Assembly (NCBI GenBank): GCA_900754495.1
Contig: CAAEDC010000133.1
Coordinates: 1 to 11,470, forward strand
Source: Eggerthellaceae bacterium
Lineage (GTDB): Bacteria > Actinomycetota > Coriobacteriia > Coriobacteriales > Eggerthellaceae
Direction of reading: 5' to 3'
DNA length: 11,470 bases
A program made the position numbers and the translations under genes. The stretch's first letter is position 1. Each line of letters opens with the position of its first letter. Below the pieces are notes generated by a model. It did no database searches. It was not told where the DNA came from and saw only the letters and a program-made list of their open reading frames with translations. This document shows, piece after piece, positions 7,048-11,470 of the stretch.

Positions 7048-7078
7048 GAGGGGCGGTCGCGACGAGAAGAGGGGCGGT
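7048..7078 (+). repeat. 10-bp direct repeat before the A-subunit start
   Basis: GAGGGGCGGT occurs at 7048-7057 and again at 7069-7078, 21 bp apart, i.e. about two helical turns. The second copy contains the ribosome-binding site of the A subunit. It could be a chance or duplicated RBS segment, or a paired protein-binding site. Confidence 0.35.
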
Positions 7079-7082
7079 TGCT

Positions 7083-9467
7083 ATGGAAGAGGGGAAGACT
7101 ATCTTCGAGCTTGCCGATCGCGGGGCGTACGGAGGCGCTGGTTCTCCGGCGGGCGCCGGCTCGGCAGTGTCCAACGCCGACGGGTCGGTCACGATCCCGT
7201 CCGTCTGCGGAGGCTGCCACAACACCTGTCCCATGTTCATCGACGCGGAGGGCGGCCAGGTGCTGGCGGCGCATGGCGAGCCGAAAAGCCGCAAGACGCG
7301 TGGCGCGCTGTGCTCCAAGGGGCTCGCCACCGCGCAGATCGTGCACGATCCGCGGCGCGTCCTGTATCCGCTCAAGCGGGTCGGAGAGCGTCATTCGGGA
7401 CGCTTCGAGCGCACCACTTGGGACGACGCGCTTTCCGAGCTCGCCGGGCGCATCAAGGCGGCCGTCGAGGCCAAGGGGCCGTGGTCCGTCTCGTTCATCC
7501 GCGGCCAGGCGTGCGGCTGGGGCTTCTCCTACGACATGACCCAGCGCCTGGCGCACTGCGTCGGCACCGAGGTGGGCATGGGCGCGTCGGAGTGCTTCGT
7601 GCCGCGCGCCATCACCGAGGGCATGACCTACGGCGGCATGCCGTCGTTTTGCGACTTCGGCAACGTCGATTTGATGATCTATTGGGGCAAACAGCCCGCG
7701 TTCTCCACAGCGCCGGCGCTGCGCACCATCTACGACGCCCAGGAGCGCGGGGCCAAGCTCGTCGTCATCGATCCGCTGCACTTCCACCTGGGGGCGCATG
7801 CCGACGAGTTTTTGCAGGTGGAGCCCGGCACCGATCTGGCGCTGGCGCTCGCTATGCTCTACGTCATCGTCGACGAGGGCCTGTGGGATCGCGCGTTCGT
7901 CGATGCCTACACCAACGACCCCGGCCTCAAGCGGCTCTCGGCGCACCTGGCCGGCGGCAACAAGCTGGGTCAGGCGTACATGCCCGAGTGGGCGGCGCCG
8001 ATCTGCGGCGTGCCGGCAGACGCCATCGCGGCGCTCGCGCGCGAGTACGCCACGACGCCGCGCGCGTCCATCACCACCGGCCATGGCCTGGAGGGCCGCG
8101 TCAACGTGGTGCAGACCACGCGCGCGATCTGCCTGCTGCGCATCGTCACGGGGCATCTGGACCGCGAGGGCTGCGACCTGTTCACGCCCAAAAGCCCACC
8201 GCGCAACCCCAACTTCACGCTGGTCGACCACGTACTGCCCGACTTTGTGCCCGAGCATCCCACGATGATGTTCCACGTGCCGCCCTACAACCCCGCCGAG
8301 TCGCGCTATCCGCTGCTGTTCGGCGGCCAGGGCCTACTGTCCACGCCCGATGCGCTGCGCATGATGCACGAGGGCAAGATCGAGGTGTGCGTCGTCCAGG
8401 GTGCCAACCCCATCGTCACGCAGCCGCAGCCCGACGTGACCACGGCGGCGTTCAAGAAGATCGGCTACCTGTGCGTGATCGACCCGTACCTGGGCGAGAC
8501 GGCGCAGCTGGCCGACCTGGTGCTGCCCGCCGCCACGTACGCCGAGCGCACCGAGCCCGAGTGGTTCAACTGCGGCTATCCCGAGGTCACGTTGCGTCAG
8601 AAGGCCGCCACGGTGGGCGAGGCGCTGCCCGACTCGCAGATCATGATCGAGCTGGGGCGCGCGCTGGGATACCTGGACGAGTTCCCCACGCACGACATCG
8701 CGTGGTACATCGACCAGGATCTTGCGCCCTGCGGCATCACCTACGAGCAGCTGCGCGAGAGCCCGCACGGCATCGAGTTCGGGCGGATCACGCTGCACGA
8801 TTATGAGACCCGCGGGTTCCGCGCGCCAGGCGGCGTGGCCAACATCTGGTCGGAGGTGCTGGAGGAGCACGGGTTTGATTCGCTTCCCAACTGGGAGGAC
8901 AGCTCCGAGTCGGTGCGCAGCAAGCCCGAGCTGGCAGCCGAGTTCCCCTATGTGGTGTTCACGGGCCGCTCCGGTCCGATGTACGTGCACGAGCAGCGCC
9001 GCACTATCCCGTGGCTGCGCGAGATTCAGCCCGAGGGGCGCGCGATGGTACATCCGCGCCGCGCCGCCGAGCTGGGGCTGGCCGACGGCGACTGGGCGCG
9101 CATCAGCTCGCCGCGCGGCTCCATCGAGATGCGTGTGGAGGTGACGCCCATCCTGCGCGAGGATTGGATCTACGTGCCCGGCGGCTGGGCAGATGCCAAC
9201 TACAACTACCTGGGGATCGACGACGATCTGGACCCGATCTCCAGCCAAGCGAACTACACAGCGTGTTTGGGGAAGATCGAGAAGATCGACGGGCCGTCCG
9301 GCGCCGCGGCTGACGGTGCGGGTGCGGGTGCGGGCTCGGGTTCGGGTTCGGGTTCGGGTGTGGGCGGCTCCAAGCAGGGCGGGTTGCTGGCGCGCCTGTT
9401 CGGCGGGACGGGTGGCGCTTCGGCAGGATCCGGCGCGGATGCATCCGCCGGCGGAAAGGAGGCCTAG
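7083..9467 (+). CDS. molybdopterin oxidoreductase catalytic subunit (DMSO/polysulfide reductase family, A subunit)
   Basis: Catalytic subunit of a membrane-linked molybdenum bis-MGD enzyme, taking electrons from or giving them to the B subunit encoded next. In the 794-aa product the 4Fe-4S domain shows C42-x2-C45-x3-C49 and C77. The molybdopterin-binding body spans about 100-600. In G-A-S-E-C171-F-V-P-R-A the Cys lies where the protein Mo ligand is expected, as in nitrate, polysulfide and formate enzymes, rather than the Ser of DMSO reductase. The C-terminal dinucleotide-binding domain begins near F621 and includes M-V-H-P-R-R-A-A-E-L-G-L and G-G-W-A-D-A-N-Y-N-Y-L. The N-terminus (M-E-E-G-K-T-I-F-E-L-A) has no twin-arginine signal, implying a cytoplasmic site. 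ATG 7083 is chosen for AGAGGGG at 7068-7074; the upstream in-frame extension to 6969 crosses the candidate promoter. Residues 745-794 form an added Gly/Ser/Ala-rich tail with G-G-L-L-A-R-L-F-G-G. The substrate is unknown. No TorD/DmsD chaperone gene lies in the window. Confidence 0.95.
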   Translation: MEEGKTIFELADRGAYGGAGSPAGAGSAVSNADGSVTIPSVCGGCHNTCPMFIDAEGGQVLAAHGEPKSRKTRGALCSKGLATAQIVHDPRRVLYPLKRVGERHSGRFERTTWDDALSELAGRIKAAVEAKGPWSVSFIRGQACGWGFSYDMTQRLAHCVGTEVGMGASECFVPRAITEGMTYGGMPSFCDFGNVDLMIYWGKQPAFSTAPALRTIYDAQERGAKLVVIDPLHFHLGAHADEFLQVEPGTDLALALAMLYVIVDEGLWDRAFVDAYTNDPGLKRLSAHLAGGNKLGQAYMPEWAAPICGVPADAIAALAREYATTPRASITTGHGLEGRVNVVQTTRAICLLRIVTGHLDREGCDLFTPKSPPRNPNFTLVDHVLPDFVPEHPTMMFHVPPYNPAESRYPLLFGGQGLLSTPDALRMMHEGKIEVCVVQGANPIVTQPQPDVTTAAFKKIGYLCVIDPYLGETAQLADLVLPAATYAERTEPEWFNCGYPEVTLRQKAATVGEALPDSQIMIELGRALGYLDEFPTHDIAWYIDQDLAPCGITYEQLRESPHGIEFGRITLHDYETRGFRAPGGVANIWSEVLEEHGFDSLPNWEDSSESVRSKPELAAEFPYVVFTGRSGPMYVHEQRRTIPWLREIQPEGRAMVHPRRAAELGLADGDWARISSPRGSIEMRVEVTPILREDWIYVPGGWADANYNYLGIDDDLDPISSQANYTACLGKIEKIDGPSGAAADGAGAGAGSGSGSGSGVGGSKQGGLLARLFGGTGGASAGSGADASAGGKEA
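9315..9362 (+). repeat. eight tandem GGNNNG hexanucleotide units inside the A-subunit gene
   Basis: Three GGTGCG, one GGCTCG, three GGTTCG and one GGTGTG follow each other without gaps, in frame with the gene, and encode Gly-Ala and Gly-Ser dipeptides (residues 745-760). Because units are 6 bp, slippage would change tail length without shifting frame. Confidence 0.85.
9455..9462 (+). promoter_or_regulatory. strong ribosome-binding site of the B subunit
   Basis: AAAGGAGG, a near-complete anti-16S match, ends 6 nt before ATG 9469 and lies within the last codons of the A gene. One nucleotide separates the A stop (9465-9467) from the B start, so coupled translation is likely. Confidence 0.85.
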
Positions 9468-9468
9468 C

Positions 9469-10032
9469 ATGCAGTACGCGATCCATTTCAACGTCGACCG
9501 TTGCGCGCAGTGCTTCGCGTGCGAGGTTGCTTGCAAGTCCGCGCATCGCCTGCGCCCCGGCGCGCAGGAGGTTCCCGGCGCGACGGGTCCGCGCTACCGC
9601 TCGGTGGTGACGCTGCTCGATCCCGACAATCCGGTGAGCCCGCTTCACGGCGGCAGCCCCATCCAGTACGTCTCGATGGCGTGCATGCACTGCGGCTCGC
9701 CCGACTGCATGGCGGTGTGCCCGGCCAAGGCGATCTACCGCGAGCCCGAGTTCGGCGCGGTGCTGGTCGACCGCGACAAATGCATCGGCTGCCGGTACTG
9801 CTCGTGGGCATGCGAGTTCGGCGCGCCGCAGTTCGACCGCGACGGCTTGATGCAGAAGTGCGATCTGTGCATTGACCGGCTGCGCGAGGGCAAACGTCCC
9901 GCGTGCGTCGAGAACTGCTGCGGTGGCGCGCTGACGTTCGGCCCCGTCGAGGAGATCGAGGGCGCCCGCCGCGAGAAGGCGGCGCGCCAGATCCAGAAGA
10001 TGGGCCTGCCCGCCAAGGCGCTCCACGTTTAG
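9469..10032 (+). CDS. 4Fe-4S ferredoxin-type electron-transfer subunit (DmsB/PsrB-like)
   Basis: The electron-wire subunit linking the membrane anchor to the molybdenum subunit. The 187-aa protein has four cysteine groups in DmsB order: C12-C15-C18-C22; C72-C75-C80-C84 with Pro following; C105-C108-C111-C115; and C131-C134-C146-C150 (C151 adjacent). All positions are Cys, so four [4Fe-4S] clusters are expected; none has the Trp/Cys swap seen in some relatives. The length is slightly short of E. coli DmsB (about 205 aa). It has no signal peptide or membrane segment, and the A subunit also lacks a Tat signal, so no co-export is indicated. The start at 9469 is fixed by AAAGGAGG. It sits between the A and C genes, confirming a three-subunit complex. 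Confidence 0.95.
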   Translation: MQYAIHFNVDRCAQCFACEVACKSAHRLRPGAQEVPGATGPRYRSVVTLLDPDNPVSPLHGGSPIQYVSMACMHCGSPDCMAVCPAKAIYREPEFGAVLVDRDKCIGCRYCSWACEFGAPQFDRDGLMQKCDLCIDRLREGKRPACVENCCGGALTFGPVEEIEGARREKAARQIQKMGLPAKALHV

Positions 10033-10071
10033 CGGCGGGCGGGGTTTCGCGCGATGTGGAGGCAGCAGGAC

Positions 10072-10977
10072 ATGCCGGCGGCTGCCGGTGAGGCGGAGCG
10101 CAGTGAGGTGCCGCTGATCTGCTTCACGGTGTTCGCGCCCGCGGCGGCGGGGGCGAGCCTGTTCGCGCTGCCGCTCGGCGGCGGGCGGGCGCTGGCCGCG
10201 ATCGTCGTGCTGATGGTGACGACGGGCATGCTGGCGTCCATCGCGCATCTGGCGCGCCCTCTGCGCGCGCCGCGCTCGCTGGCGCACCTGGGCAGCTCGT
10301 GGCTGTCGCGCGAGATCCTGGTCGTGTCGGCGTTCTGGGCGCTGGCGGCGCTGTGGCTGATCTGCGGATTGGGTGGTTTTCCTTGGTCGACCGCGGCGCG
10401 AGCCTTCCATATTGCCGCCGTCGCCGTCGGCATCGTGCTGCTGTGGGTGATCGCCCGCGCGTACCGCGTCCACGGCCAGCCCGCCTGGGATGGCTCCGAC
10501 ACGCTGTGGGAGCTGGTCGCCGGCGCGTTCGGTTCCGGCGGCGCCGTCGCCGCCGCGGTCGCAGCGGGGCAGGGGATCGTCAGCTTCGGGGAGGCGTTGC
10601 CGTTGGCGTTGCCGGGCGTCGTCGCCCTTATCGGCTTGGCGTCGTCGTCCGCACTCGTCCGCTTCGCCTCCGGACGGCGCATGCGTCGTGTGGGCGGGCT
10701 CGTCGACCGCGAGTGCACCCCGCGCGCCCTCGCAGCACGCGATGCCCTGACGGCGGGGGAGCCGCGTCTTTACCGACGCTTCAATGCCGTCGCCATCGCA
10801 CTCGCCCTCGCCACGCTCTGCGTGGGACTGCTTCCCCTGCTCGGCGGTCTGACCGCTATCGCAACCTCCATCGCGCTCGCATTCAGCGCACTCTCCGAGT
10901 TGGTCGCCCAAGCATCCCTCCGCAACCGCTTCTACTCGCTAGCCCAGCATGCCCGCTACGCGGTTTCCCGGCGCTGA
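10072..10977 (+). CDS. DmsC-type membrane anchor subunit
   Basis: The integral membrane subunit that would anchor the A-B dimer and exchange electrons with the quinone pool. The 301-aa product has about eight hydrophobic helices, near residues 14-34, 40-58, 81-101, 111-129, 147-167, 177-197, 236-256 and 260-279. The DmsC signature is visible after helix 2: H59-L-A-R-P-L-R-A-P-R, then G-S-S-W-L-S-R-E at 74-81; this His/Arg/S-W-L-S-R-E pattern is conserved in DmsC proteins. ATG 10072 is preferred because GGAGG (10058-10062) lies 9 nt before it. An in-frame ATG at 10054, adding six residues, is possible but preceded only by a GC-rich GGCGGGG. It starts 39 nt after the B stop and ends the operon; a stem-loop follows 26 nt later. 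Confidence 0.9.
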   Translation: MPAAAGEAERSEVPLICFTVFAPAAAGASLFALPLGGGRALAAIVVLMVTTGMLASIAHLARPLRAPRSLAHLGSSWLSREILVVSAFWALAALWLICGLGGFPWSTAARAFHIAAVAVGIVLLWVIARAYRVHGQPAWDGSDTLWELVAGAFGSGGAVAAAVAAGQGIVSFGEALPLALPGVVALIGLASSSALVRFASGRRMRRVGGLVDRECTPRALAARDALTAGEPRLYRRFNAVAIALALATLCVGLLPLLGGLTAIATSIALAFSALSELVAQASLRNRFYSLAQHARYAVSRR

Positions 10978-11003
10978 AGGATCCACATTGCTAAGAACCG
11001 GCG

Positions 11004-11042
11004 ATATGAACGAGCGGCCTGTATCGGGCCGCTCGCTCATAT
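11004..11042. terminator. strong stem-loop between convergent genes (likely bidirectional terminator)
   Basis: CGAGCGGCC (11011-11019) pairs perfectly with GGCCGCTCG (11027-11035) over a 7-nt loop. After one A/C mismatch the stem continues with ATATGA (11004-11009) and TCATAT (11037-11042), giving 15 pairs. No long T-run follows at once; the nearest T's on the plus strand are at 11051-11056. It lies between the DmsC gene stop (10977) and the oppositely oriented dehydratase stop (11081), where both transcripts need to end. Confidence 0.75.
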
Positions 11043-11080
11043 TCGAAGCCATTTTGTAGACACTCGAGTGTTTTACAGGC

Positions 11081-11470
11081 TTACTCCCCGCAGCCCTGTG
11101 CGCACCAGGCGCAAGCTGACGGCGCTGCGGCGATGCCGCCGAGGGCCGTCTCGCGCAGCGTTGCGGGCAGGGTGCGGCCGACGGCGTCCATGGCGGCGAC
11201 CGTCTCGTCGAAGGGCACCAAATTGGGCACGCCCGCCAGCGCGATCTGGGCGCAGGTGAGCGCCACCGCCGCCGCGGACCCGTTGCGCTTCTGGCAGGGG
11301 ATCTCCACCAGGCCGCCCACGGGGTCGCACACAAGTCCCATCAGCGCGCACAGCGCGTTGGACGCCGCGTCGAGCGCCGCCGCCGCCGTGCCGCCCGCCA
11401 TCTCGACCGCCGCTGCGGCCGCCATCGCCGCCGCGGTGCCCACTTCGGCCTGGCAGCCGCCCTCGGCTCC
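11081..11470 (-). CDS. sdaA: L-serine dehydratase (iron-sulfur-dependent), C-terminal part, truncated by window edge
   Basis: The enzyme deaminates L-serine to pyruvate and ammonia in the cytoplasm using a [4Fe-4S] cluster. The 129 visible C-terminal residues contain E-G-G-C6-Q-A-E-V-G-T-A, then G-L-V-C48-D-P-V-G-G-L-V-E-I-P-C59-Q-K-R-N. The Cys spacings of 42 and 11 match those of the three cluster ligands known in the type 2 enzyme of Legionella. The end is Cys-rich (S-A-C-A-W-C-A-Q-G-C-G-E). The stop is TAA at 11083-11081. The start is outside the window, so a single-chain enzyme cannot be told from the alpha subunit of a two-chain form. The frame runs straight to the window edge; a GTG at 11443 is internal, not the start. 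Confidence 0.93.
   Translation of the reverse strand, partial: GAEGGCQAEVGTAAAMAAAAAVEMAGGTAAAALDAASNALCALMGLVCDPVGGLVEIPCQKRNGSAAAVALTCAQIALAGVPNLVPFDETVAAMDAVGRTLPATLRETALGGIAAAPSACAWCAQGCGE

Noticed and set aside
6602..8806. 734-codon plus-strand frame overlapping the molybdoenzyme gene in another phase
   Set aside because: The overlapping frame encodes the recognised Mo enzyme; this one is Arg-rich and motif-free.
9315..9362. Short tandem repeats considered as a CRISPR-like array
   Set aside because: Units are 6 bp, contiguous, without spacers, and in frame within a gene; they are a coding microsatellite.
9103..10911. 602-codon minus-strand open frame opposite the B and C subunit genes
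   Set aside because: Antisense to clearly conserved Fe-S and anchor genes; composition is Arg/Ala/Gln low complexity. Shadow of high GC3.

Overview
The window looks like a stretch of a GC-rich anaerobic bacterial chromosome, most likely Coriobacteriia, family Eggerthellaceae. Three things suggest this: a DMSO-reductase-type molybdoenzyme operon in a high-GC, RBS-rich context; an iron-sulfur L-serine dehydratase; and remains of an XRE regulator of a kind I associate with Eggerthella and relatives (D-R-S-P-x-Y-W, then a C-terminal E-Q-R-N-K-D-I-N-R-A-Q helix). The placement is inference from style and family content; no marker gene is present.

Left part (1-4093): the tail of a type I restriction-modification locus. 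A 5'-truncated specificity gene (hsdS, TRD2 part only) overlaps by 4 nt a full-length restriction/translocase gene (hsdR, 1027 aa). No hsdM is in the window. The hsdS fragment is markedly AT-rich compared with its surroundings. Downstream, with its own strong RBS, is a 120-aa bacterial PH-domain protein.

Decayed zone (about 4094-4830): the minus strand holds a dead XRE-type regulator gene that can be followed through one amber stop and three single-base frameshifts, with its N-terminal half gone. A hairpin with a T-rich tail sits at its 5' edge and could terminate the next minus-strand gene.

Middle (4831-6639, minus): a 602-aa membrane protein that I do not recognise. It has about seven transmembrane segments, a soluble helical domain and a glycine-zipper-like C-terminal part. 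A roughly 440-nt divergent intergenic region follows, with a perfect 10-bp hairpin and a plausible extended -10 promoter.

Right part (7083-10977): a three-gene operon of DmsABC/PsrABC layout. Its products are a molybdopterin catalytic subunit (794 aa, one N-terminal 4Fe-4S motif, probable Cys molybdenum ligand, no Tat signal), a 187-aa ferredoxin-like subunit with four 4Fe-4S motifs, and a DmsC-like eight-helix quinol-interacting membrane anchor. Electrons would pass between the quinone pool and the Mo site through B; the substrate cannot be read from sequence. A strong stem-loop at 11004-11042 separates this operon from a convergent, window-truncated L-serine dehydratase gene.
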